From positions 1-36,797 of the forward strand of contig USLH01000002.1 in the NCBI GenBank assembly GCA_900555435.1: DNA of 36,797 bases, read 5' to 3'. The notes below the pieces were generated by a model. That model had not been told where the DNA came from. It searched no databases and saw only the letters and a list, made by a program, of their open reading frames with translations. Shown in pieces: positions 1 through 7,314 of the stretch. The stretch comes from an uncultured Oscillospiraceae bacterium. GTDB lineage: Bacteria; Bacillota; Clostridia; Oscillospirales; Ruminococcaceae. Every line of letters starts with the position of its first letter. Within the stretch, counting starts at the first letter, position 1. Made by a program: the position numbers and the translations under genes.

Positions 1-627
1 GAAGCCGCAGCCGTTGATGACAGCGGACAGGTTCCAGAGGGAGCGGGGGTGATTATAAAAGCGGCTGATCATCCAGTAGTAGATGGAATAGCTGCCGGTC
101 AAAGGAGAGTCGTAGGGGTTTTTGCTGTCCCGGCGGCCCTGGGCGGCTTTTGCGCCGCTGCAGAAGGCGTCGTTCATGGAGCGCAAAAAGTTCCGGTCGA
201 CCAGATTGTCCGCATCAAAAATGCAGAAAGCGTCGTAAGGGTTCCCCTTCTTTTCAAAATAGTCGAAAGCGAAGGAGAGGGCGTCGCCTTTGCACTTGAC
301 GGGGGCGGTGCAGGTGAGAATCCATGCGCCTGCACGGCGGGCTGCTTCGGCGGTGTCATCGGAGCAGTTGTTGGGGATCACATAGACGTCGAAGAGCTCT
401 TTTGGATAGTCCTGGGCAAGAAGGCTTTCCACCAGGCTGCCGATGACGGATTCTTCGTTCCGGGCGGCGACGAGGACGGCAAAACGCTTCTGCGGGGCAA
501 AGTGTTTCATAGGCTTGTCCTTCCGGAAAAAGGGGAGGGCAAGGATCACGTTATAAATGGCGTAGATGAGGAGGACACATTGAATTCCCCACGCCAGATC
601 GGTACAAAGATTCAGAAACGTCTTCAT
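1..627 (-). CDS. Family 2 glycosyltransferase, N-terminal part (cut by window edge)
   Basis: The minus strand reads an open frame of 209 codons from an ATG at 627 to the window edge. The start has a good ribosome binding site (AGGAGGT) a few bases upstream. An N-terminal hydrophobic segment (about residues 12-30) is followed by a GT-A fold start: VLVAARNEE (nucleotide-sugar binding strand), then IPNNCSDDT and a DAD metal/sugar-binding motif in CIFDADNLVD. A QGRR stretch follows, as in processive or membrane-anchored GT2 enzymes. It probably transfers a sugar at the cytoplasmic membrane face to an envelope polymer; the substrate cannot be told. The C-terminal half lies outside the window. The open frame on the opposite strand is only its shadow. 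Confidence 0.85.
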   Translation of the reverse strand, partial: MKTFLNLCTDLAWGIQCVLLIYAIYNVILALPFFRKDKPMKHFAPQKRFAVLVAARNEESVIGSLVESLLAQDYPKELFDVYVIPNNCSDDTAEAARRAGAWILTCTAPVKCKGDALSFAFDYFEKKGNPYDAFCIFDADNLVDRNFLRSMNDAFCSGAKAAQGRRDSKNPYDSPLTGSYSIYYWMISRFYNHPRSLWNLSAVINGCGF

Positions 628-781
628 AGGTAACCTCCTGTGGACAGGGTTTTGTCATATAAAAAAACGATGCGGAAGAGCTTTTTCCTTCAATTTTTTC
701 TCGGAGCAGCTTCATTTTAGCAGAAAACGGAGGAAAAAGCAATAAGATTCCGGAAAGGAGGAGTGAAGACTTTCTTAAATT

Positions 782-1462
782 TTAGGAGCAGAACAGGTGC
801 TTCCCGATGCGTTTAATGACCGGGCGGGTGCGGATCCACTGGCTGATGGCACGGTCGGGGTTATAGTAGTAGATGGCTCCGCCGGAGGGATCGGTGCCGT
901 TCAAGGCGTCCCGTGCGGCACGGTAGGCGGATTCGGCAACGGATTCGTTAAACTGGCCGTCGGTGATGGCGGTAAAGGCGCCGGGCTGGTAGATCACGCC
1001 GGAGAGGGTGTCGGGGAAGGATGGGTGCTCCACCCGGTTCAGGATCACCGCCCCCACGGCCACCTGGCCGGAATAGGGCTCACCCCGGGCCTCGGCGGAG
1101 ATGATCCGGGCCAAGAGGTTCACGTTTGCCTCATTGGCTTCCGGGATGGCGCCTACGCTGACGCCCAGCCGCTTTAAGGTCAGGGGGCCGGCGATGCCGT
1201 CGGCGGTTAGACCTTGCTGTTTCTGGAACTTTTTGACGGCGGCTTGGGTGCCGGCTCCGTAAATGCCGTCGATGCTGCCGGAATAGAGGCCACGGTCTTT
1301 TAGGGTTTCCTGAATGGCTTTTACTTCGGCACCGGTGGAGCCGTTTTTGGAAAGGGCTTCGGCGGCGGGGGAGGGGTAGAGAAACGACAAGGCCGCAAGC
1401 ACCAGAAGGTTTAAAAGCAGGGTGACGGCGGTTTGGCGGATGAGGACGATGCGGTTTTTCAT
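782..1462 (-). CDS. sleB: Spore cortex-lytic enzyme SleB
   Basis: A 226-residue protein with an N-terminal signal or anchor segment (about residues 9-36). A peptidoglycan-binding type 1 repeat follows (about 42-98, with GSTGAEVKAIQ, IDGIYG and GIAGPLTL), then a CwlJ/SleB hydrolase domain (about 112-226, with NLLARIISAEARGEPY, VAVGAVILNRV and a C-terminal RPVIKRIGKHLFC). This is the SleB architecture and length: a germination-specific lytic enzyme that cleaves muramic-delta-lactam cortex in the spore. The usual partner gene ypeB is not next to it but lies about 13 kb away at 14587-15906. The ribosome binding site AAAGGA (1476-1471) lies inside a perfect inverted repeat. SleB is normally expressed in the forespore under sigma G; I could not find a convincing sigma G promoter. 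Confidence 0.93.
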   Translation of the reverse strand: MKNRIVLIRQTAVTLLLNLLVLAALSFLYPSPAAEALSKNGSTGAEVKAIQETLKDRGLYSGSIDGIYGAGTQAAVKKFQKQQGLTADGIAGPLTLKRLGVSVGAIPEANEANVNLLARIISAEARGEPYSGQVAVGAVILNRVEHPSFPDTLSGVIYQPGAFTAITDGQFNESVAESAYRAARDALNGTDPSGGAIYYYNPDRAISQWIRTRPVIKRIGKHLFCS

Positions 1463-1471
1463 GGGATCGGT

Positions 1472-1528
1472 CCTTTCTTACAAGATACTTCTAGTTTTTC
1501 CCGGAAAGACGAAATCATGTAAGAAAGG
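1472..1528 (-). promoter_or_regulatory. Inverted repeat that could hide the sleB ribosome binding site
   Basis: Two perfect 11-base arms, CCTTTCTTACA at 1472-1482 and TGTAAGAAAGG at 1518-1528, are separated by 35 bases. In the sleB mRNA the downstream arm contains the Shine-Dalgarno AAAGG, nine bases before the ATG at 1462. Pairing would sequester it. The loop contains a further small stem (TTTCC/GGAAA). That this controls translation is inference. Confidence 0.5.
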
Positions 1529-1570
1529 GGAATTTACAAAGAATCGACCGGAATTTTTCGGGATCCATCC

Positions 1571-1599
1571 TTGCAGCAAGGGGAAGGGTCTGCTATACT
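1571..1599 (+). promoter_or_regulatory. Vegetative promoter for the HAD phosphatase at 1629
   Basis: TTGCAG (1571-1576) and TATACT (1594-1599) are separated by 17 bases. The expected start of transcription is about 22 bases before the ATG at 1629. Confidence 0.7.
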
Positions 1600-1628
1600 G
1601 GATAAGAGAAACCGATTGGGGGAATACG

Positions 1629-2279
1629 ATGGATTGCAAAGGCATCCTTTTTGATATGGATGGAACACTGGTGGACTCCATGGGAATGTGGTACCATCTG
1701 GGAAGCATGATTTTAAAGGCAGAAGGGAAAACGGCGAAGGAGCCGGATCTGGATGCGAAGGTCTGCTGGATGACCGTTCCGGAAATGAAGGAGTTTTTCG
1801 AGAAGGAGTACGGGATCCAGTGCAGGGATTTTTCAGCGTTTACGGAGCTTTATTACAGGGAAGTGGACAAGTGTTATGCTTCCACCATTCAGGCGATGCC
1901 GGGGATCCGGAAGATCTTAGACGCCGTCCGGGCGGCAGGAATCCGGATGTGCGTGGCAACAGCCACCCGGATCTCTTCGGCGAAGATCGTGCTGGAGCGG
2001 CTGGGGCTGCTGTCTTATTTTGAATTTGTGCTTTCCTGCGACGATGTGGGAGCGGGGAAGAGCCATCCGGATGTCTACCTGAAGGCAGCGGAAAAACTGG
2101 GGCTTCCCGTATCGGAGTGTGTGGTCTTTGAAGATGCGCTGGTCGGGATCCGCACGGCAAAGAAAGCGGGGTTCACGGTGGTCGCCATCCGGGATCCCAA
2201 CGCTTACTGGGAAGCGGAGGAGATCAGGGGTCTTTGTGACCGGTATCTGACCCGATATGAGGATTTGCTGGAAGGGTAA
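1629..2279 (+). CDS. HAD-superfamily phosphatase (beta-phosphoglucomutase / phosphatase-like)
   Basis: A 216-residue HAD hydrolase. Motif I FDMDGTLVDS lies at residues 8-17 (nucleophile and general-acid aspartates), motif II threonine in VATATR, motif III lysine in GAGKSHPD, and motif IV acidic pair in VFEDALVGIRTAKKAG. The cap between motifs I and II is helical, as in subfamily I enzymes. The frame is open further upstream to 1422, but the ATG at 1629 is chosen because the protein then starts directly before motif I, a G-rich ribosome binding site precedes it, and a promoter ends just upstream. The substrate is probably a small sugar phosphate. It is divergent from sleB and reads into decayed genes downstream. 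Confidence 0.85.
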   Translation: MDCKGILFDMDGTLVDSMGMWYHLGSMILKAEGKTAKEPDLDAKVCWMTVPEMKEFFEKEYGIQCRDFSAFTELYYREVDKCYASTIQAMPGIRKILDAVRAAGIRMCVATATRISSAKIVLERLGLLSYFEFVLSCDDVGAGKSHPDVYLKAAEKLGLPVSECVVFEDALVGIRTAKKAGFTVVAIRDPNAYWEAEEIRGLCDRYLTRYEDLLEG

Positions 2280-2283
2280 CGGG

Positions 2284-2385
2284 TTATGCTTCCGGTTTCA
2301 GCTGACCGTAGAAGCGGCTTGCCGTAGTGTCGCCGTCGAAGTAATTTTCTCACGCATGGGAGTAAAATGCGATGAAAATTGACAT
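2284..2385 (-). pseudogene. Flavodoxin remnant with internal stop and deletion
   Basis: An ATG at 2385 with a good ribosome binding site (AAAGGAG) starts MSIFIAFYSHA, then a TGA, then ENYF. This is the flavodoxin N-terminal phosphate-loop pattern (compare IAYYSRAGENYF in the family, from memory), with the glycine codon position now a stop. After a few residues the frame reads an unrelated short tail and ends at 2284. Most of the flavodoxin is missing, which suggests an internal deletion joining the first codons to the last. It follows the HAD-like tail of the next remnant, so it was once the downstream gene of an operon on this strand. Confidence 0.45.
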
Positions 2386-2386
2386 A

Positions 2387-2831
2387 TTAAAGCTCCTTTC
2401 CCATTTCGCAAGCCTGTTCGAGGGAAGGATGGCGGTATACGTAGCCCTTGTCCCAGGTGCCGGTTCCGAAGATCACACCTGCTTCCTTTGCCCCCCGGCA
2501 GTCCGTCAATATTTCATCAGCAGCGTTGGTATAGCAGCGCAGGTAGCCGATTTTGAGGCTTGCTCGGCTGCCTTTGGCGATCTTGGCAGCTTCTCTGCTC
2601 ATCCGCTCATAGTCTGCCGTCAGGATCAGGCTTTTTCGGTAAAAGTATTCGCCGGCGGGCGTCAGGGCAAAGTGCGGTTTTTACACTCCGGAAGCTGGAA
2701 GCCCAGTTCTCGCTTCAACGCCTGTATCTGCTAAGAGAAGATGGCGGATGGAAGATGTAATTTTCTTCTGCCGCTTTGGAAAAGCTGTTTAATCGGACAA
2801 CGGATTGGAAGCATTTGAGTTGTTTCAGTAT
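2387..2831 (-). pseudogene. LysR-type regulator N-terminus fused to a HAD-like tail, frameshifted
   Basis: The winged-helix start of a LysR regulator is readable but spread over three frames. LKQLKCFQSVVRLNSFSKAA is followed by a lost base, then HLPSAI, an in-frame TAG, QIQALKRELGFQLPECKNRT, another frame change, and LTPAGEYFYRKSL. It continues into GYLRCY, a typical start of the LysR effector domain. The frame then switches abruptly to TDCRGAKEAGVIFGTGTWDK, which resembles the C-terminal end of a HAD phosphatase, and stops at 2387. The start codon position is now ATA. I read this as a deletion fusion that has decayed further. The LysR part is confident; the HAD-like tail is less certain. Confidence 0.6.
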
Positions 2832-2910
2832 GGCAGGAATTTCCTTTCGTATGGGAGAAGATCGGTCGGCTATTTCAAGAAAAGGATAACACAGGGTTGG
2901 AGAAGGTTCA

Positions 2911-3075
2911 ATGAGGGTGCTCGATGTCAATCCAACGGACCGGAAATACCACGATTATGTGCTTAAGTGGCTAGCAGAAGAATTTGAGATTAAGGAAGTT
3001 GTCCCTGCCGATGATCTGGATTGTACCGGCTGCATCTGGTTAAACATCCGGCATCAGAAGTGTTCTTGCTGTTGA
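2911..3075 (+). CDS. Small hypothetical protein, possibly frameshifted at the end
   Basis: A 54-codon frame starts at an ATG with an upstream GGAGAAGG and begins MRVLDVNPTDRKYHDYVLKW. It is divergent from the LysR remnant. I do not recognise the family. In the last third the next frame reads VKHPASEVFLLLKEPVS and stops at 3090-3092, which looks more protein-like than the Cys-rich ending of the original frame. A frameshift near 3035-3045 is therefore likely, and the gene is probably another decayed member of this stretch. A strong hairpin terminator follows at 3132. Confidence 0.4.
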   Translation: MRVLDVNPTDRKYHDYVLKWLAEEFEIKEVVPADDLDCTGCIWLNIRHQKCSCC

Positions 3076-3131
3076 AGGAACCGGTGTCTTAAGGACAATT
3101 ACAAAGGCTGAGAGCTGCATCGGCGCATAAG

Positions 3132-3172
3132 AAAACTGCCGCAGAGGACAATTACCTCTGCGGCAGTTTTTT
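3132..3172. terminator. Strong bidirectional intrinsic terminator
   Basis: AAAACTGCCGCAGAGG pairs perfectly with CCTCTGCGGCAGTTTT around a 7-base loop, with A and T runs on the two sides. It separates the + strand remnant at 2911 from the recombinase stub on the minus strand. I see nothing else between it and 3327. Confidence 0.85.
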
Positions 3173-3326
3173 GTCAGGCCGAATACATTTTAAAACCAAA
3201 AGAGTTCGTACCTGTGTGTTTTGTGGTAGGACTATAAAAAAGATTTTTTCGCCTTTTTGGGGGTAGTATTTGTTCCCTTACGAAAAATCTTGATCTTTCA
3301 AGGTTAGGGGCGGAGGTGAGCCGCTG

Positions 3327-3960
3327 TCATTCGGTCAGCGGCTGCACCGATTTAAGACCGCCTTTGAATATTACGGTAATCTGTTCTTTGGAGTCCACCA
3401 CTATGCATTCAAGCAGTTGGCGGACGATTTGGTCATCGTATTCCATCGGGCGGTTCTTTATGCCGTCGAGTATCGTGTAGATGTCATCGAGTCGGGATTT
3501 TGCGTTTTGACGCCGCTGCGCTGCGTCAGCTATGCTGTCGAGCTGCTGTTGCAGACGGCTTTTTTCATTCATGAGCCGAGTTGCGGTTTCCTCATCAAAG
3601 GCTTGGAGCAATGCATTGAACTGCTCGATGTCGCAGCATTGGCGGATACCGTAATCGGCGCATAAATCTCTGTAATAGCCGAGTTCCATATCATCTCTGT
3701 CCATGAGGAGATTTTCATTCAGTTCAAGCCAAGCCTTGCCTTGCTCCCAACAAACGCAAAGCGAGGTCGGGAAACCGCCTGTTTGGTCGCACTGAAAATC
3801 CGGCGAAGTATACACCTCACCGGATGCGTAAAGCTCTGCGGTTTTCTTTTGCAGTTCGTCATAGGTCAGTCCGCTTTTGGTTGCAGGGACGAAGCCGCCG
3901 AGCCGATTCGGGACATAGTCCGAAAGCCATGTGCCGCCAAGACGGGCGTGCGTTTCTGCC
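3327..3960 (-). pseudogene. C-terminal stub of a large serine recombinase
   Basis: The minus frame ends in a long helical segment (FDEETATRLMNEKSRLQQQL) followed by YDDQIVRQLLECIVV and ITVIFKGGLKS. This is the characteristic C-terminal end of large serine recombinases of conjugative elements. The frame is open upstream (through GGTWLSDYVPNRLGGF near 3900) without a sensible start codon, and runs into the end of the AraC gene at 3971. The catalytic resolvase domain and the DNA-binding recombinase domain are missing. The stub therefore marks the broken end of an integrated element, with the AraC/GH127 pair at the break. It cannot be catalytically active. Confidence 0.6.
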
Positions 3961-3970
3961 GCACGGCGCG

Positions 3971-4798
3971 CTACGCCTTGTTTATATGGATGTTCGTGTA
4001 CGAATTCCTGTATTCCGACGGCGTAATGTGCGTGTGATATTTGAAGAATTTTACAAAGTGATTTTCGCTTTTAAAGGAGAGCTGACGGGAAATCTGATTC
4101 ACCGTGTAAAGCGTGGTATTGAGAAGTGCGCGCGCGTATGCGAGCCTCTGATTTACGATATATCTGCTGAGCAGAACGCCGTAAGCCGCTTTGAAAACCT
4201 TGCTGATATAGTTTTCGTGATATCCGAAATGCTCGGAAACGAGGCGCACCGTCAAATCCTTTTCGATATTCAGATTTACATATTCCTTCACCTGCGCGGC
4301 AAGGCGGTTCTTTGAAACGGACACGGCGCTGCCGTTGCAGATTATCTCTTCGATGTAAAGCGCCGTGTACAGGTCGGTGCAGACCGGGTCGTATCCGGGA
4401 GTATTCGCAATGTGCATGCACTGCGAGAACAGCGTTTTCGGCATTGCGGGATTTGATGCATGAAAATGTTTCGGAAGATTTTTATATCTGTCACATGAAG
4501 TTTTTAAGTGAAGCCACGAAAAAGAAACGTACTCTTCCGACACGCGAAAGCCGTAATGCTCTCTGCCGGGATCAAGGATAAGAACGTCGTCCGGGTGCAG
4601 AATATACTCCGTTCCGTCCTCGCAGATATAGGCAGTTCCTTCGTACATAAAAATAATTTCATATGTTTCAATTGTCACACGCGGGTGTATCCAGCTTCCG
4701 TCGGACTGAAAGAGCCCCGATGAAACATATTTCAGCGTTCCGTTTTCGTTCAAGGTTATCATGTCTGAAATTCTCACTTTATTCCGATTTGTTTTCAC
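3971..4798 (-). CDS. AraC-family transcriptional regulator of the GH127 gene
   Basis: A 275-residue protein with an N-terminal cupin-like sensing domain (about 20-115, with YEIIFMYEGTAYI and DDVLILDPGREHYGFR) and a C-terminal AraC double helix-turn-helix (about 170-270, with DLTVRLVSEHFGYHENYISK and ending FFKYHTHITPSEYRNS). It very probably senses a sugar and switches the divergent beta-L-arabinofuranosidase gene. The start is a GTG at 4798 with a weak ribosome binding site; the ATG at 4762 (MITLNENG) is a reasonable alternative. Its promoter overlaps that of the GH127 gene. Base composition is lower in G+C than the core genes, which suggests acquisition. Its 3' end abuts the recombinase stub. 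Confidence 0.87.
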   Translation of the reverse strand: MKTNRNKVRISDMITLNENGTLKYVSSGLFQSDGSWIHPRVTIETYEIIFMYEGTAYICEDGTEYILHPDDVLILDPGREHYGFRVSEEYVSFSWLHLKTSCDRYKNLPKHFHASNPAMPKTLFSQCMHIANTPGYDPVCTDLYTALYIEEIICNGSAVSVSKNRLAAQVKEYVNLNIEKDLTVRLVSEHFGYHENYISKVFKAAYGVLLSRYIVNQRLAYARALLNTTLYTVNQISRQLSFKSENHFVKFFKYHTHITPSEYRNSYTNIHINKA

Positions 4799-4827
4799 TT
4801 GTTTTTTCGTCTCTGTTTTAGTATATT
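4799..4827 (+). promoter_or_regulatory. Promoter for the GH127 gene
   Basis: TTGTTT (4799-4804), 17 bases, then TATATT (4822-4827). The -10 box overlaps the -10 box of the opposing AraC promoter. The weak -35 is as expected for an activator-dependent promoter. Confidence 0.6.
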
Positions 4828-4848
4828 ATATAAAAAGGCCTGTGTCAA
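4820..4848 (-). promoter_or_regulatory. Promoter for the AraC regulator, overlapping the GH127 promoter
   Basis: On the minus strand TTGACA (4848-4843), 17 bases, then TATACT (4825-4820). This is near consensus. It shares four bases of -10 sequence with the + strand promoter, so polymerase can occupy only one at a time. Confidence 0.7.
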
Positions 4849-4871
4849 TAGGCAAAACGGAGGATGAAAAT

Positions 4872-6647
4872 ATGCAAACCGTGAGCTACAGGGATGTCAC
4901 GTTAAAAAGCGGATTTTTGTACGAAAAGCAGCTGCTCAACAGAAACGTCACCATGGATGCCGTATATGACAGGTTCAGCGAAACCGGAAGAATCGGTGCG
5001 TTTCGATTCGATTGGAAGCTGGGCATGCCGAATCAGCCGCATTTCTATTGGGATTCGGATGTCGCCAAGTGGATGGAGGGCGCGGCTTACATACTGCAGA
5101 AGGAGCGCGATCCGGAGCTTGAAGCAAAAGTAGAAACCCTCATTGACGATATCGAGGCGCATCAGGAAGACAGCGGATATTTCAACATCTACTTCACCGT
5201 ATGCGAGCCGGACAAGCGTTTCTCGAACAGGGACTGGCATGAGCTTTACTGCGCGGGGCATCTGTTTGAAGCTGCCGTAGCTTATTACGAAGCCACAGGA
5301 AAAGACAGATTCCTGCTCCTCATGGAGAAATATGCGAACTTCATAAAGAAGATTTTCGTCGATGAAAAATCCGCCGCATTTTCAACTCCCGGTCATGAGG
5401 AGATCGAGCTTGCGCTGATCCGCATGTACCGCGCGACCGGAAAAAAGAAATTCCTTGATCTTGCGGCGTTCTTTATAAACGGCAGAAGTGTTCTCGACAG
5501 TGACGGAACTCCGCACAATCAGAGCCATCTGCCCGTAAGAGAGCAGTCCAGTGCCGTAGGGCACTGCGTAAGAGCCTGCTATCTGTATTCCGCAATGGCG
5601 GATTTCGCATATGAAACAAACGACAAGGAGCTGTATAATACCTGCAAGGCGCTTTTCAACGATATTGTCGGCAGAAAAATGTATGTGACCGGCGGAATCG
5701 GTGCGGCACGTTCCGGAGAATCTTTTTCGTATGCATACGACCTGAGCAACGACCTGGCTTATGCCGAGACCTGTGCAGCCATTGCCCTGATGTTCTTCGC
5801 TCACCGCATGATGCGCTTTGAAAACGATCCCGTGTACGCCGACGTAATAGAGAGAATCCTGTACAACGGCATGATCTCCGGACTGTCGCTTGACGGAAAA
5901 TCCTTCTTCTACGAAAATCCGCTTGAAATAAATCTTGAACGCCGTAAGCTCTCCGGATATAATTATGCCATCACGACCCGTGTCGCCGTATTCTCCTGCT
6001 CCTGCTGCCCTCCGAATCTGAACAGAGTTCTCGCATCGCTCGGAGACTACATCTATGGTTACGAGGGTGACACCGTATATGTCAATCAGTTCGCGGGCTC
6101 CGAGGCGAAAATAGGCGATATGCACATATCGCAAACAACGGATTTCCCGAAAAGCAATGTGATCCGGCTGAGCGCAAAAAATGTGAAAAAGCTCTGCGTA
6201 AGAATTCCGGGCTGGTGCGCATCATTCGATATAGATGCGGACTTTACCGTTGAGAACGGATACGCCGTGATCGAGAATCCCGAAGGGGAGATAACGGTCA
6301 AGTTTGAGATAACTCCGTTTGCCGTACAGAGCAACTCCCGCGTGGATGCCGACTGCGGCAAACTCGCCGTTTGCTGCGGACCGTATGTATGCGCGGCGGA
6401 AGCGATCGACAACACGGAAGATCTGCACACGATCTTTATCGATGAGAATTTCTCGGCAGAGTACGAGTATTCCGACAGATTCGACGGATTCACGGTGAAA
6501 GTAAAGGCATTCCGAAGAACCGACGACGACGCGCTTTACTCAAAGTATCCCGGAAATTTTGAAGATTTCACGCTGAAAATGATCCCGTTTGCGTCTTTTG
6601 CAAACAGAGGAGAAAGCAATATGTGCGTCTGGTTCAATTTCAGATAA
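4872..6647 (+). CDS. GH127 beta-L-arabinofuranosidase
   Basis: A 591-residue intracellular glycoside hydrolase with the GH127 (alpha/alpha)6-barrel signature. From family knowledge (HypBA1) the active site uses a zinc-bound cysteine nucleophile held by Glu-x-Cys and a Cys-Cys pair. Here these are E299-T-C301 in YAETC and C378-C379 in CSCCPPN, and the putative acid/base glutamate E283 (SGESF) has the same 16-residue spacing to E299. A barrel segment DWHELYCAGHLFEA and a C-terminal beta domain (about 400-590) fit. It should release terminal beta-L-arabinofuranose from plant arabinan or extensin-type glycans. No signal peptide is seen. The ATG at 4872 is chosen for its CGGAGGA ribosome binding site; the frame is open upstream only through the promoter. 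Confidence 0.9.
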   Translation: MQTVSYRDVTLKSGFLYEKQLLNRNVTMDAVYDRFSETGRIGAFRFDWKLGMPNQPHFYWDSDVAKWMEGAAYILQKERDPELEAKVETLIDDIEAHQEDSGYFNIYFTVCEPDKRFSNRDWHELYCAGHLFEAAVAYYEATGKDRFLLLMEKYANFIKKIFVDEKSAAFSTPGHEEIELALIRMYRATGKKKFLDLAAFFINGRSVLDSDGTPHNQSHLPVREQSSAVGHCVRACYLYSAMADFAYETNDKELYNTCKALFNDIVGRKMYVTGGIGAARSGESFSYAYDLSNDLAYAETCAAIALMFFAHRMMRFENDPVYADVIERILYNGMISGLSLDGKSFFYENPLEINLERRKLSGYNYAITTRVAVFSCSCCPPNLNRVLASLGDYIYGYEGDTVYVNQFAGSEAKIGDMHISQTTDFPKSNVIRLSAKNVKKLCVRIPGWCASFDIDADFTVENGYAVIENPEGEITVKFEITPFAVQSNSRVDADCGKLAVCCGPYVCAAEAIDNTEDLHTIFIDENFSAEYEYSDRFDGFTVKVKAFRRTDDDALYSKYPGNFEDFTLKMIPFASFANRGESNMCVWFNFR

Positions 6648-7312
6648 CGGATCGCACCGGAGGTATCGCACGATAGCATAAAAAGCACCTGCAATTGCAG
6701 GTGCTTTTTATGTGGGGGTAAGACAAGCAAATCAAATATTACGTCGGGAGATAGCTTTAATGTAGCGCCGAGCGTCCGCGAAGAGGAAGATGTCATATCG
6801 TTTTCGTCATTGACGGTGTAACGATTCAATGCATCGGCGATCTCATCGGCGCTGTCGGCAAGGTAGGAATCTCCGACCGTGAACATATCTCCGTCGCCCT
6901 CGTCGATGTTGCCGACAAGCGGACAGAAGAACACAGCCTTTACGGGACCGGCATCCTGCGTCATCTGACGGACGGCGGAAATTACTTCATCCATTGAGTC
7001 GTACTGGTCATAGAGGATATTCTGTTCCAGTTCCTCTTTGATGTCCTCGCTTGCCGCCCCAACAACAAGCGTCAGCATATTGGCTTCGGCTATGGAGTTT
7101 TTCTCATTAAGTGTGAGAAGCAAATGCCGTCCGATACTGCTGTCGCTATACAGCTTTACGCCGATGTCCTCGCCCTCATTGTCTGTCAGCGGAATTTGTT
7201 TCGGCAACTTCGCAATGCCGATAGATTGCAGCTTTGTGTAAACACTATAAATGTCGCAAGGAAAATCCAAAACAAGTGTATTATCTTTATTCCGTATAAT
7301 TGCGGTTATCAT
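6536..7312 (-). pseudogene. Conjugative-element protein of unknown function, 3' truncated
   Basis: The minus frame starts at an ATG at 7312 (MITAIIRNKDNTLVLDFP) with a GGGAG ribosome binding site. It directly follows the TGA of the ArdA-like gene (7315-7317). About 195 residues look genuine, including VKLYSDSSIGRHLLLTLNE, EELEQNILYDQY and AVFFCPLVGNID, the kind of accessory protein that follows ArdA in clostridial conjugative elements. Near 6715 the frame runs into the GH127 terminator hairpin and then antisense to the GH127 gene until 6536. The natural C-terminus has thus been lost where the AraC/GH127 module was joined. Function is unknown; a stabilising or anti-restriction role is only a guess from context. 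Confidence 0.6.
6680..6711 (+). terminator. Terminator after GH127
   Basis: A perfect palindrome, AAAAGCACCTGCAATTGCAGGTGCTTTT, forms a hairpin with flanking A and T runs. The truncated minus-strand gene reads through it, so it marks the junction between the AraC/GH127 module and the conjugative-element genes. Confidence 0.85.
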
Positions 7313-7314
7313 AT

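Noticed and set aside
3971..4030. Natural fusion between the AraC gene and the recombinase frame
   Set aside because: The two use different frames, the AraC protein has a normal family ending, and the recombinase frame has no start there. Juxtaposition by rearrangement is simpler.
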